A stretch of DNA of 64,000 bases from an uncultured Granulosicoccaceae bacterium (GTDB lineage: Bacteria > Pseudomonadota > Gammaproteobacteria > Granulosicoccales > Granulosicoccaceae), in NCBI GenBank assembly GCA_937951345.1, contig CALFCF010000036.1, positions 62,001 through 126,000 on the forward strand, read 5' to 3'. Of the stretch, positions 38,180-47,800 are shown in pieces. The position numbers and the translations under genes are program-made. The notes beneath the pieces are model-generated. The model searched no databases. It saw only the letters and a program-made list of their open reading frames with translations, and was not told where the DNA came from. The stretch's first letter is position 1, and each line of letters starts with the position of its first letter.

Positions 38180-38881
38180 ATGCCTGAATTTCAAACGCTA
38201 AGAATTGCGTTGCTCGAAGACGACGAGGAGCAATCTGCGCGCGTATCTTCCTGGATTATTGACAAGAATTATCAGTGCAGTGTTTTTGGTGCCGCTGACG
38301 AATTTCAGCGAGCGTTCCGCAAGACCAGTTTTGATATTGTAATCCTTGACTGGACACTTGAGACCGGTAGTTCCGGGCTTGAAGTTTTGCAGTGGATTCG
38401 CAAAACGCTGTCCAGTGATATTCCGATAATCTTCGTCACTGCGCGAAAGGCTGAAGCGGATATCGTCACTGCCTTGCAGGCAGGTGCGGATGACTATCTG
38501 GGTAAACCGGTTCGTCAACATGAGTTGCTGGCCAGACTTCAGGCTTTGGCGCGTCGCGCCCAGCCTGAGACCGAGACATTGGAGTGCCCGCCCTACACAT
38601 TTGACACGGCTAATCGACAAGTATTATTGGATGGCGAGCCAGTTCGACTCACTGAGAAAGAATACGAGCTGGCAGTTTTCCTGTTTCGCAATCGTGGCCG
38701 CGTTCTTTCGCGTCAACATCTACTGACTTCAGTCTGGGGTACCTCTGCGGAATTAAACACGCGCACGGTCGACACCCATGCTAGCCGCCTGCGCAAAAAG
38801 CTCAAGCTTCTTGCTTCTGAGCGCTGGAAACTGACATCAATTTATCAGCACGGTTACAGGCTTGAGGAACACACTGCGTAA
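38180..38881 (+). CDS. OmpR-family response regulator
   Basis: This 233-residue regulator has a receiver domain with acidic pocket (LLEDDEE), phospho-acceptor Asp57 (DIVILDWTLE), Thr87 and Lys109 (DYLGKPV), then a winged helix DNA-binding domain (TEKEYELAVFLFRNRGRVLS, WGTSAELNTRTVDTHASRLRKKL). All phosphotransfer residues are present. The likely kinase is the CHASE2 histidine kinase 2.4 kb downstream on the same strand, since no other kinase gene is in the window, but the pairing is inferred. The 280 bp upstream contain an 8 bp inverted repeat (CCAGATGG at 38058, CCATCTGG at 38123). Confidence 0.92.
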   Translation: MPEFQTLRIALLEDDEEQSARVSSWIIDKNYQCSVFGAADEFQRAFRKTSFDIVILDWTLETGSSGLEVLQWIRKTLSSDIPIIFVTARKAEADIVTALQAGADDYLGKPVRQHELLARLQALARRAQPETETLECPPYTFDTANRQVLLDGEPVRLTEKEYELAVFLFRNRGRVLSRQHLLTSVWGTSAELNTRTVDTHASRLRKKLKLLASERWKLTSIYQHGYRLEEHTA

Positions 38882-39663
38882 TTGATAAAGAATACGTTTT
38901 CCCCGACGCGCAATTAATCATGCTCGGGGTTGTTTGCGAACTACCTTGATCTGCATGAAGTCTTGGTGAGCGTTGCAATATAGTTGCGTCAGCGCAGATC
39001 AGTCACCTATTTGACTTTACGGTAGAGAGCCGGTTGAGAGCATAACTGCTGTGTGATGCAATAAAATTCGAAGCTGTAGTTTCCGCAGTTCTTCGGCAGT
39101 TCAGTTCTTCGGCAGTTCAGTTGTTCGGCAGTTCAATGGGGTTAACTAATGTGTCTGTGCTCGCCAGGGTGCACAAAACCGGTTAAGACTGGTGCTTGGC
39201 ATGCCGCTCCCTTGTTGACAAGTAACTGCTTGGCCTACTCGATTCGGGCTACCGTGATTCTCCGAGTATGTATCTTGGTGCATTTTATCTAGCGGTTTCC
39301 GGCACTTCGCAGCACTTACACAATGAATTTGCCGAGTATCGCGAGGTAGGGTAGCGCCCGTTAGCTACACTTGTTCATTATGCTGGTTGCACGCACACAG
39401 TAAAATATTGCAGGTATCGGCGAGAGCTACACTAACGTGTAACTGGTACACCAATCGATAGTTGTAATAAAGTTCATTGGTCATGAACTTCTTTAGCATC
39501 AATAATCGTGTCCATTGCGATGATGTGACCGGGTTTAGGCCGAGCCTGGAACAAGGTACAGGTTGTGCAGATCACGACTTGGTATACAGAAGGCTATATA
39601 CGTATGCAAATAACTATTTCCCGGAAATGTTCAAGGTCAGCTCAGTGTGAGGTAGTTGAAACT
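38882..39663. other. 782 bp intergenic region between regulator and LysM-FecR gene
   Basis: No open frame here looks like a protein. A weak hairpin (CCCCGA...TCGGGG, 38902-38930) may terminate the regulator transcript. A 16 bp tandem repeat lies at 39088-39135. The region is unusually long for this gene-dense window and could hold regulatory sites or a small RNA. Confidence 0.45.
39088..39135 (+). repeat. Tandem repeat, 16 bp unit GTTCTTCGGCAGTTCA, 3 copies
   Basis: The first two units are exact. The third has one change (GTTGTTCGGCAGTTCA). Confidence 0.95.
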
Positions 39664-41001
39664 ATGGATGTGTCTTTTTTAACCAGGCGATTCTGCCGAC
39701 TGCTATTCGCAGTCGCGATTTTGTCTTTCACTGCCAGTGGCCAGGCAAATGATTCCAGTGGTGAACGTTTTGTTGATTCGAGCATCGAGCGAATTTTGGT
39801 GACAGGTGAGGGAGACACATTCCCAACACTTGGTGTCAATGTATTCGGTACGGTCGGGATGGGGCGCTTACTTGCAGAGTACAACAGCATACCGTTTGAT
39901 ACCGTATTTGAAGCAGGGACCGAGATCATCGTTCCCACGCACCTGCAGTCAAAGAAAAACTATGCCACTGTAGCCTATGTAAAAGGCAACTCCGTTGTTC
40001 ATGTTGCTGGTAGTAATGTCGCGGTGATGCCAATCGAGACAGGCCAGCGAATCTACACGACAGACGTTATTGTCACCGACAATGACGGGTTTGTGAGTGT
40101 GACGCTCTCTAATGGTAGCGTTATCAATGTACAACCCGAAAGTCGAGCGGTGCTGGCTGAACTCTCTTGTATGCCACGCGACAGTGAATGTGCCTTTCTT
40201 ATGGACTCGCAGGGAGGTTCTGTATCGGCTGATGTCCAAACTCGAGAAGGCCAGACAAACCGTTTTTTGATCAAAACTCCTTATGCATCTGCTGCAGTGC
40301 GTGGGACTGTCTTTGATTTTGACGCAAGCCCGGATGCGCTCAGTGTTGGAGTCACAGAAGGGCAGGTGGCGGTAACCGCCGGAGAATCCGACCTTTCGCT
40401 CCCAACAGGGTTTGGTTCGCGCACGGAAGCAGGCAAAGCACCGGGTGAGCCCGTCGCGTTGTTGGAGCAAACGGCCTTCCAGACACCTCTTTCCCGGATC
40501 GGTGAGGAGGATAAGATTGCGTGGGATACACTCCCAGGGGCGCGAGTCTATCAACTTGCTGTGAGTGGGGATATTGCCGGCACGCAGGAGATCTATCGTG
40601 AAAATTCAACCACCACCGTGCACAGTTTCCGAAAGCTACCGGTCGGTGAAGCTTACCTGTCAGTTCGGGGTGTAGACCGCAACGATTTAAAGGGTTTTCC
40701 GGCAGTACAAAAAATGAATATAGTTGCGGTTGATGAAACTCTGCCACGTCCTGTATTGAAGCAGAGTGTTGAAGACGGTGTCGTCCATGTCAGCACCGAA
40801 GAACGAACTGACCAGCTGCATGAGTTGCAGTTTTCGCAGAGGGAAGACTTCGCAGCTGCGGTTGCTGTCGATGTGCCTTCGGATGGTGGTGCAAGTCATC
40901 AGCTACAGAACAGTGAGCGCCTGTACGTGCGAGGTCGCGTGATCGTCGACGATTCTACTGTTGGCGCCTATGGGCCAGTAATTCTGGTTGAGGCTGACTG
41001 A
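39664..41001 (+). CDS. Secreted LysM-FecR domain protein
   Basis: The protein (about 446 residues from ATG 39664) has a signal peptide (RRFCRLLFAVAILSFTASGQA), a LysM-like segment (EGDTFPTLGVNVFGT to EIIVPTHL) expected to bind peptidoglycan, and a FecR domain (about 115-240, with GQRIYTTDVIVTDNDGFVSV and TPYASAAVRGTVFDF). C-terminal stretches that look fibronectin III-like follow. The open frame extends 33 codons upstream, but GAGG before 39664 and the signal peptide favour the internal start. FecR-type domains often act in signal transfer in the envelope. It is 335 bp upstream of the CHASE2 kinase gene. Confidence 0.85.
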   Translation: MDVSFLTRRFCRLLFAVAILSFTASGQANDSSGERFVDSSIERILVTGEGDTFPTLGVNVFGTVGMGRLLAEYNSIPFDTVFEAGTEIIVPTHLQSKKNYATVAYVKGNSVVHVAGSNVAVMPIETGQRIYTTDVIVTDNDGFVSVTLSNGSVINVQPESRAVLAELSCMPRDSECAFLMDSQGGSVSADVQTREGQTNRFLIKTPYASAAVRGTVFDFDASPDALSVGVTEGQVAVTAGESDLSLPTGFGSRTEAGKAPGEPVALLEQTAFQTPLSRIGEEDKIAWDTLPGARVYQLAVSGDIAGTQEIYRENSTTTVHSFRKLPVGEAYLSVRGVDRNDLKGFPAVQKMNIVAVDETLPRPVLKQSVEDGVVHVSTEERTDQLHELQFSQREDFAAAVAVDVPSDGGASHQLQNSERLYVRGRVIVDDSTVGAYGPVILVEAD

Positions 41002-41335
41002 GACTGTATGCGGCGTACTTGCTGCATTCTTCAATTCTGGTTGGCGCCGTAAATGCAGTAATAGTAATTTTAGCTCTGACCCGTGCGATATTTTTACTAT
41101 CGGTAAGGTAGGTAAGACAGATACGGAAAAACAGTTACGTTAGACGTTTAAACGCGATTTCGCATTACCCGTATTATTTACAAACTTTATTTTGACTTAA
41201 AACCTTATTTGTAATTTAACAATAGCGCTGGTACGCGCATCAGTGAATAAGGGCATACCGGTTGTTTGGATCGTTAAGTCCAGGTGAGTCGGTCATTTCA
41301 GCTGTCTCTTGATTCACTGCATTCCTAGCGACAAC
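41002..41335. other. 334 bp AT-rich intergenic region before the CHASE2 kinase gene
   Basis: There is no gene. TTGACT at 41192 and TTTAAC at 41215, 17 bp apart, form a weak promoter candidate for the kinase gene. No terminator is obvious after the LysM-FecR gene. Confidence 0.35.
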
Positions 41336-43975
41336 ATGTCGAGAACATCCAATCAGCAACCCGGGGATATCAGTTTTCTTTCGCTGGTTGGGTTTTATCT
41401 TCTGTTACTTTTCATCTCGTATGTTCTCCACTGGAGCGGAGCAACACAAAATGTTGACCGTTTGTTGCATGACAACTGGGTTCGGTTCGAGCAGCGCCCC
41501 GCACCTGATGATATTGTTATTGTCGGTATAGATCATGACAGTCTGTCGCGCATAGGCCGGTGGCCATGGCCTCGGGAATTGCAGGCAGCGTTTCTAAGTC
41601 GGATAAACGATTTCGGTATTCGCGCCGCTGTAATCGACCTTTTATACGCTGAACCGGATAACCTTCCCCAGAATGACGCGGCATTGGTTAGTGCGATCGA
41701 TGCACTGCCGGTTTCGATTTTGCCGGTGCATACTGAGGGTTTGGGTGCACACACACTACAGGGAGAAATTCTCCCTATCCCGGGCATCTCCAGTAGTGTT
41801 ACAGCACTTGGGCATGTGTCAGTTCCACTCGACGCGGATGGAATTGTTCGCCGCATAAATCTTAAAGCTGGATTCAGAAATCCGCATTGGGAGGCGTTGA
41901 GTCTTGCAGCATTTAATGCACTTGGTGGTAACACTGTTGGCGATGACCTACCTGGTAAGCGCCTAAAAGTCGAGGAAAACGGCAACACGTGGGTCGAAGA
42001 TTATCAAGCGTTGATACCCTTTTACGGACCAGCCAGAACGTTCACGCATATTGGATTGCATGAGATTCTCGACGGTACCGTCGAGCTGGAAGTACTGAAA
42101 GACAAAATAGTGTTCATTGGCGCGACGGCGACGGGTCTTCGTGATCATCTCCCTACCGCAGTCACCTCTAAGCAAACGCCAATGCCTGGCATCGAAATTC
42201 ACGCCAATGTATTTGCCGCTCTACGTGATGGATCAATGGTAAGTGTATTGAATCCGGCGTTTAACTTTCTTATTGGTGGTGTGTTGCTACTGTTTCTGTT
42301 GGTATTCTATTCGCGTTTGTCGCCCATCTGGACTCTGGTGGGGGCAGGAGTGGGTGCTGCGGTACCGATCGCTGCGAGTTTTGTGTTGTACAGATTCTTT
42401 GGAATCTGGTTTGCGCCACTTGTCGCCAGTATACCGATACTTGTTAGCTACTTTTTGTGGAGTTGGCACCGATTAGAATTCTTATCAGAATTTTTACGCC
42501 ATGAAACAGATCGGCTTGATGATGAAATTGGAAATATCGACAGTACAAACAACATTCTTTTGGCTGAATTTTTTCAAAGCGCTGAGCAACATTTGCCCAT
42601 AACAGACTGGCGATTTACGGCAAGTGGCGACGACTATTCGAGTGGAGCAGTACCTCCTGCAGTTCCAAGGGATTTGTCTTCAGAGGGCTGGAATCGTTCT
42701 TCTGATCTCTATGCGCGCCGCTATAAAACACCGGGCAATTTACACATTGTTTTCAGAACGGATGATAACGATTTCGCGATGGAGTTCGCTCGTTACGTAG
42801 ACAGCCTTTCGGTGGTACAGGAAAGACAAACACGTCTTACGCTGGGTAGTTCAATTGAACGAATCCAAATGGATACAACGCGACTGAGTACTCAGGTTGA
42901 ACGACTCAGACAATTAAATGGTTTAAGCGAGAGTATCTTTGAAGGAAGTTCTGCCGGTCTGATAGTCTGGAGTGCAGCCGGTGAAGTTGTGCGTGCTAAT
43001 GATCTTGCAGATACCTGCATGCCAAAGATTTCTGTTCAGGATACAACGCTTAAAGATTTCTTGTCAGCAATAGGTCGTGATCCGTTAAATCGGGATCACC
43101 AGCGACTTCAGGATTTGATACTTGGCTCTCGGTCATGGCAAGTGAACCGAGTTGATGGTGACGATGAATTGGTTATTAATTTTAGTGCTCACGGTGAAAC
43201 TCTGGCTGAGCGATTGATCTCTGCAAGTATTGTAGATGTGACGGAAATTCGCCAAAGTGAGCGATCCAAGGCGGAACTGATAGATTTTCTGTCGCATGAT
43301 TTGCGCTCTCCGCTTATTTCCTCTTTGTATATGCTGACGGATGACACGAACACCATTTCATCCAATAACGAAGATGAAGCATCAGGCAGTCCGGTTGAAC
43401 GTATCAAATCAAATATCAATCGCAGTTTAAGTATGATGGATGATTTGCTGACAATCGCCAGAGCGGATAATCTGACATCGGAGCAGTTCTCGGAAGTGCT
43501 GTTCGACAATATCGTGGACAATGCGGTGGATCAATTGATGCCGCAAGCGCGTAGTCGCGGAATAGTCCTTGAGATGGATCAGCAGGAAGATGAGGTTTGG
43601 ATCAACGCAGATGCCGCATTGCTCGAACGGGCCATCGTAAACATAATCAGTAACGCGATTAAATATTCACCTGAAGGTGAGAGCGTTAGCGTAACTTCTA
43701 CACGAAGTAACGATCATATCAAACTTGCAGTCAGGGACAATGGGATAGGTATCGCTCCGGATATGATGGATAATCTGTTCAAGCGATTCAAGCGCGACAC
43801 AAAAGCTGTCGGGAATATAAAAGGTATTGGTTTGGGTCTGGCTCTTGTGTCAAGAGTTGTAACGCAGCATGGCGGTAAAGTGTGGGCATCTGATCCGGGC
43901 AAGGGAACATTGATATCGATGGAACTACCTGTTTCTTCTGCTGATGCGTTAGCCCATGATCTACAGGAAGTTTAA
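41336..43975 (+). CDS. CHASE2-domain sensor histidine kinase
   Basis: The protein (about 879 residues) has an N-terminal membrane helix, a periplasmic CHASE2 domain (about 35-300, GIDHDSLSRIGRWPWPR and FIGATATGLRDHLPT), three closely spaced membrane helices (about 305-375), a coiled-coil/PAS-like linker (about 500-630, SSAGLIVWSAAGEVVRAND), HisKA with His654 in SHDLRSPL, and HATPase_c (NIISNAIKYS, DNGIGIAP, GIGLGLALV). Phosphotransfer motifs are complete. The start is put at ATG 41336, not 41309, because the sequence from there fits the N-terminal helix. Its probable partners are the upstream LysM-FecR protein (periplasm) and the response regulator. Confidence 0.9.
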   Translation: MSRTSNQQPGDISFLSLVGFYLLLLFISYVLHWSGATQNVDRLLHDNWVRFEQRPAPDDIVIVGIDHDSLSRIGRWPWPRELQAAFLSRINDFGIRAAVIDLLYAEPDNLPQNDAALVSAIDALPVSILPVHTEGLGAHTLQGEILPIPGISSSVTALGHVSVPLDADGIVRRINLKAGFRNPHWEALSLAAFNALGGNTVGDDLPGKRLKVEENGNTWVEDYQALIPFYGPARTFTHIGLHEILDGTVELEVLKDKIVFIGATATGLRDHLPTAVTSKQTPMPGIEIHANVFAALRDGSMVSVLNPAFNFLIGGVLLLFLLVFYSRLSPIWTLVGAGVGAAVPIAASFVLYRFFGIWFAPLVASIPILVSYFLWSWHRLEFLSEFLRHETDRLDDEIGNIDSTNNILLAEFFQSAEQHLPITDWRFTASGDDYSSGAVPPAVPRDLSSEGWNRSSDLYARRYKTPGNLHIVFRTDDNDFAMEFARYVDSLSVVQERQTRLTLGSSIERIQMDTTRLSTQVERLRQLNGLSESIFEGSSAGLIVWSAAGEVVRANDLADTCMPKISVQDTTLKDFLSAIGRDPLNRDHQRLQDLILGSRSWQVNRVDGDDELVINFSAHGETLAERLISASIVDVTEIRQSERSKAELIDFLSHDLRSPLISSLYMLTDDTNTISSNNEDEASGSPVERIKSNINRSLSMMDDLLTIARADNLTSEQFSEVLFDNIVDNAVDQLMPQARSRGIVLEMDQQEDEVWINADAALLERAIVNIISNAIKYSPEGESVSVTSTRSNDHIKLAVRDNGIGIAPDMMDNLFKRFKRDTKAVGNIKGIGLGLALVSRVVTQHGGKVWASDPGKGTLISMELPVSSADALAHDLQEV

Positions 43976-44144
43976 TCGATTTGGCTGTCTATATGCCCTG
44001 TCTACCTACGCATGCGGTATAAACTTTATTTGCTTTTGCCTGAGTCATCTTTAAAGATCGCGTTACAAGATCAAGGCGAGGGGCTGTCTTGATTTACTGC
44101 GTTAAAAACGTTCGTGTCTACCCTAAAAAAATTTCAATAGACCG

Positions 44145-44822
44145 CTACACAGTCTCTACTGACACTGTACCGTCTGAATGAGCAACCATTAGAATGTCAG
44201 CTGGCCTTTGAGCAAATAACCCGACCGTAAGTACACCGGGTAACTGATTGAGCTTTGCTTCAACCGTGCAAGGGTCGTATAGATCCATATCTGAAATGTC
44301 CAGTATGTAATTACCGTTGTCGGTGACAAACGACTCGCGTAATTCCGGGTCTCCACCCAGTGCGACGATCTGTCTTGCCACATAGCTTCGCGCCATTGGC
44401 AGAACTTCCACCGGCAACGCAAAAGCGCCTAGTTGTTCAACCTTTTTGCTCTCGTCGACAATGCACACAAAAGTTTCGCTGGCAGCCGCGACGATCTTTT
44501 CACGTGTAAGCGCCCCACCACCACCTTTGATCAACTGAAGTGCTGCGTTGGACTCATCCGCGCCATCGACATACAAAGGCAGGGTGCCGGTCATGTTCAA
44601 ATCCATTACCTCAATTCCAGCCGCCTGCAATCGCTCTTGCGAGGCTTGGGAGCTGGCAACAGCGCCGTCTAAATGGCGCGAAAAGTCTCTCAGGCCATCA
44701 ATAAAATGGTTAGCGGTACTGCCGGTGCCGACGCCGATTACCGCGCCAGACGGCAATTTTCCGACATATTCAAGCGCTGCTTCTGCAGCCCGTTTTTTTT
44801 GCTCTTCAATTGTGATGGACAT
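44145..44822 (-). CDS. rpiA: Ribose-5-phosphate isomerase A
   Basis: RpiA interconverts ribose 5-phosphate and ribulose 5-phosphate in the pentose phosphate pathway. Key segments are [20 protein letters not shown] (catalytic Asp region) and [11 protein letters not shown]. The 225-residue length is standard. It is convergent with the CHASE2 kinase gene and divergent from ilvA (67 bp apart), a pairing I remember from Pseudomonas genomes. Confidence 0.97.
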   Translation of the reverse strand: MSITIEEQKKRAAEAALEYVGKLPSGAVIGVGTGSTANHFIDGLRDFSRHLDGAVASSQASQERLQAAGIEVMDLNMTGTLPLYVDGADESNAALQLIKGGGGALTREKIVAAASETFVCIVDESKKVEQLGAFALPVEVLPMARSYVARQIVALGGDPELRESFVTDNGNYILDISDMDLYDPCTVEAKLNQLPGVLTVGLFAQRPADILMVAHSDGTVSVETV

Positions 44823-44889
44823 GGTATGGTCTGTGGTCGCAAAACCGGTTACGGCGCTTTAGTTTCCGCTTCAGTTTTGAAAGTATGGT

Positions 44890-46422
44890 ATGTCAGTCTG
44901 CGAACATTATGTAAAAAAAATTCTTGATGCCCGGGTCTACGATGTTGCCTGTCAGACGCGCCTCCATGAGGCGAAAACACTGTCCGACAAGCTTCAGAAC
45001 CGTATTCTGCTCAAGCGCGAGGACGAACAGGCAATATTTTCGTTCAAATGTCGTGGCGCTTTTAACCGTCTGTATAAATTAACACGGAACCAGAAAGTTT
45101 CCGGTGTAATTGCAGCTTCTGCGGGAAATCATGCGCAAGGAGTGGCTTTGGCCGCCGGTCAGCTGGGGCTGTCTGCAATAATCGTGATGCCGGTGACTAC
45201 GCCGCAGATAAAAGTGGATGCAGTAGTGGCACTCGGTGCTGAGATTGTGCTGCACGGCGATGATTTTAATGCTGCGTTTTTACATGCGACAGATCTAGGA
45301 CAGGAAAAAGGTTTTCCATTCATCCATCCGTTTGATGACCCGGATACGATAGCCGGGCAGGGTACGGTAGGCATCGAGATCTGCCAGCAACACCCTGATG
45401 ACCTTGACTATGTTTTTCTCCCGATTGGCGGTGGTGGATTGGCAGCTGGTGTTTCTGCATACATGAAGTACCTGAAACCCGATACCCGGATAATTGGTGT
45501 AGAGCCGGTAGACGCAGCTTGCATGCATGCCGCGTTGAAAGCAGGTCGACCTGTGGAGCTCGATCAGGTTGGATTGTTTGCAGATGGTGTTGCCGTCAGG
45601 CGTGCCGGTGATGAAACTTTTAGAATTTGCTCGGAAACGCTTGATGATGTCGTTTTGGTGTCAGTCGATGAGATGTCTACGGCAATAAAAGATATTTTTA
45701 ATGAAACACGCACATTAACAGAACCGGCCGGGGCGCTAGCTGTTGCCGGGATAAAAAAATATATTCAAGACAATGATCTCCGTGGCAAGAGTTTCGTTGC
45801 GATAAACAGTGGTGCAAATATAAATTTCGATCGTCTGCGGCATGTCGCTGAACGCGCCGAGATTGGAGATAGCAGAGAGTCATTGTTCGCAGTAACGCTG
45901 CCTGAAATTCCCGGTAGCTTCCGTGCGTTTTGTCATACCTTGGGGCGCAGGAGCGTCACGGAATTCAATTACCGTTTTCACCCAGACAGAGACGCAGAGG
46001 TGTTTGTTGGTATTGAATTGCGTGATGGCGACACTGAACGTAAATCCATACAAAAAGATTTATCAGCACACGGCTATAGCTTTTTGGATATGACCGACAA
46101 TGATACGGCCAAGCTCCATATCCGTCATATGATTGGTGGTCGCACTGACTTTTCGTCAGATAAAGTTACTCAGGAACGGTTATTCCGTTTTCGCTTCCCT
46201 GAGCGCCCCGGTGCTTTAATGGATTTTTTAAACAGCATGGACCCTGAATGGAATATTACGCTGTTTCACTACCGAAACCACGGGGCAGCTTATGGTCGTG
46301 TTCTTGTTGGAATGCAAATTCCGGAGACCTCTGAAAGCAGGTTGACAGACTTTTTGGAGCAATTGGGCTTTTTTTATGACGAAGAATCCCAAAATGATGC
46401 TTATTCACGATTTTTACGTTAG
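44890..46422 (+). CDS. ilvA: Threonine ammonia-lyase, biosynthetic (IlvA)
   Basis: IlvA converts threonine to 2-oxobutanoate, the first step to isoleucine. The PLP Lys53 lies in FSFKCRGAFNRLY, the glycine loop is PIGGGGLAAGVS, and two ACT-like regulatory domains (from about 325 on, each starting LFAVTLPEIPGS or LFRFRFPERPGA) allow isoleucine and valine control. Length 510 is normal for the biosynthetic form. A MITE-like repeat starts 31 bp after its stop. No ilv operon is attached. Confidence 0.97.
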   Translation: MSVCEHYVKKILDARVYDVACQTRLHEAKTLSDKLQNRILLKREDEQAIFSFKCRGAFNRLYKLTRNQKVSGVIAASAGNHAQGVALAAGQLGLSAIIVMPVTTPQIKVDAVVALGAEIVLHGDDFNAAFLHATDLGQEKGFPFIHPFDDPDTIAGQGTVGIEICQQHPDDLDYVFLPIGGGGLAAGVSAYMKYLKPDTRIIGVEPVDAACMHAALKAGRPVELDQVGLFADGVAVRRAGDETFRICSETLDDVVLVSVDEMSTAIKDIFNETRTLTEPAGALAVAGIKKYIQDNDLRGKSFVAINSGANINFDRLRHVAERAEIGDSRESLFAVTLPEIPGSFRAFCHTLGRRSVTEFNYRFHPDRDAEVFVGIELRDGDTERKSIQKDLSAHGYSFLDMTDNDTAKLHIRHMIGGRTDFSSDKVTQERLFRFRFPERPGALMDFLNSMDPEWNITLFHYRNHGAAYGRVLVGMQIPETSESRLTDFLEQLGFFYDEESQNDAYSRFLR

Positions 46423-46453
46423 GTGGTCAGGCACTCGTAGTTGTTGTTTTGTT

Positions 46454-46582
46454 AGAAGTCATCTCAAAATTGATCGGGGACGCCGAGTCCTGCATGCTGA
46501 TTCTGCGTTGTGTGCTTTTCTGCGCTGCTTGAGCGCCACGCGCCTTGTCTGAGCCAACAATCTCAATCATGCGACGGCTTCT
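46454..46582 (+). repeat. MITE-like element, copy 3 (129 bp)
   Basis: The left end AGAAGTCATCTCAAAATTGA is nearly the same as copy 4. The right end (CTCAATCATGCGACGGCTTC) is more diverged, but keeps GGCTTCT. It occupies the space between the convergent ilvA and EVE genes, 31 bp and 23 bp from their stops. Confidence 0.8.
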
Positions 46583-46605
46583 AGCCTCCCGGGTATCCAG
46601 TTCGG

Positions 46606-47067
46606 CTAGCTCGCCAGTTTGTTGATGTAATCCCATTCCTTTTTAGTTATTGGCTGTATAGATAAGCGGTTGCCTCTTTTTAGAAGTTGCATGCCTTCCA
46701 GAGGTTTTCGCGTTTTGAGATCTTCAAGCGAAATGATGTTTTTGAATTTCTTTTTTAATTTTACATCGACCATCATCCAGCGCGGATCGTCAGGGTCTGA
46801 TTTCGGATCATAGTACTTGGCCTTTTTTTCGAAGGCAGTGTGGTCAGGGTAACTCTCTCGCACAACGGTGACCACGCCGACGATACCCGGAACGGCGCAA
46901 CTTGAATGATAAAAAAAACCTAGATCTCCCTTTTTCATTTCGTCACGCATCAGATTTCGGGCCTGATAATTTCGAATACCGTCCCAGTGATCCTTTTTGC
47001 CTGACATCGATGCAAGATCATCTATGCTGAATGCATCAGGTTCTGATTTAAATAGCCAATAGTTCAC
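46606..47067 (-). CDS. EVE domain protein
   Basis: This 153-residue protein starts MNYWLFKSEPDAFSIDDL and contains HWDGIRNYQARNLMRDEMK and GIVGVVTVVRESYPD, typical of EVE-domain proteins (relatives of human THYN1 and PUA-like folds). The family is thought to bind modified bases in DNA or RNA. It is 100 bp downstream of the 5-FCL gene on the same strand. The cluster with 5-FCL, 6S RNA and zapA is found in Pseudomonas from memory. Confidence 0.9.
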   Translation of the reverse strand: MNYWLFKSEPDAFSIDDLASMSGKKDHWDGIRNYQARNLMRDEMKKGDLGFFYHSSCAVPGIVGVVTVVRESYPDHTAFEKKAKYYDPKSDPDDPRWMMVDVKLKKKFKNIISLEDLKTRKPLEGMQLLKRGNRLSIQPITKKEWDYINKLAS

Positions 47068-47167
47068 GTCGAGATGTGCCGGGGTTGTAGGTTTACAGTT
47101 GCTTTACATTTTTGGACAGCTGAAGACTTGAGTGAATAGCATCAAATGGTCGGTGACAGCCTGATGG

Positions 47168-47779
47168 TCAATCAAAAGAATAAATATTTCGGTCTGTTGC
47201 TGCCATATGAAGCGGTACGTCCCAAGATTCTGCTGGTACTGTGTTTAATCGTTGAAATTCGTATCCCACACCGATAAATAATGGTGCGCTCTTTGGGTGC
47301 TGATTTTTGTCTTTCAAGTGTGCAAATGTACGGTCGTAATAGCCACCACCCATACCTATGCGATTACCGGAGGAATCGAAGGCTACTAAAGGAACGAGTA
47401 CGACGTCCAGTTCAGTAGCTTCCAATAGTTCTGATTCGTTGAATTCAGGAATCAGAATACCGTATTTGCCTTTGTGAAGTACGGTAGATTCACCCAGTGG
47501 GGCAAAGCGCATCGTGTCCTTTACGATCACCGGTACACAGGTCAAGTTGCCGGAGGTTCGGAGAAATTTCAGGGACTGATCTAATGAAATTTCTCCGTTA
47601 ATCGCTAGATAGCCAGCAACCTTTCGAGGAATTTTCGCCCAATCGTCCCTTATCGCCTGAATATTTTTTGACAGTAATTGTTCTGCTGTCGTGAGTGTTT
47701 CTTGTGAGAGGTTGGCGCGGCGCTCACGCATTTCTTGGCGGATTCCCGTGCGTCGCTCATTGGAGGAATGTTGGTCCAT
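47168..47779 (-). CDS. fau: 5-formyltetrahydrofolate cyclo-ligase
   Basis: This enzyme (also called ygfA) turns 5-formyl-THF into 5,10-methenyl-THF with ATP. It is 203 residues long. The substrate and ATP segments are visible: LSKNIQAIRDDWAKIPRKVAGYLA near the N-terminus, and the C-terminal GNRIGMGGGYYDRTFA motif. The start at ATG 47779 (MDQHSSNERR) is plausible. It lies downstream of zapA and 6S RNA in the same direction, the classic ssrS-ygfA order, with a candidate small ORF between them. Confidence 0.93.
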   Translation of the reverse strand: MDQHSSNERRTGIRQEMRERRANLSQETLTTAEQLLSKNIQAIRDDWAKIPRKVAGYLAINGEISLDQSLKFLRTSGNLTCVPVIVKDTMRFAPLGESTVLHKGKYGILIPEFNESELLEATELDVVLVPLVAFDSSGNRIGMGGGYYDRTFAHLKDKNQHPKSAPLFIGVGYEFQRLNTVPAESWDVPLHMAATDRNIYSFD

Positions 47780-47800
47780 GATTCTGTGCTCAGCGGCTTT

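Noticed and set aside
44040-44140. Imperfect inverted repeat between the CHASE2 kinase gene and rpiA as a terminator
   Set aside because: The ATCAAG/CTTGAT arms pair, but the rest of the stem does not, and there is no T run.
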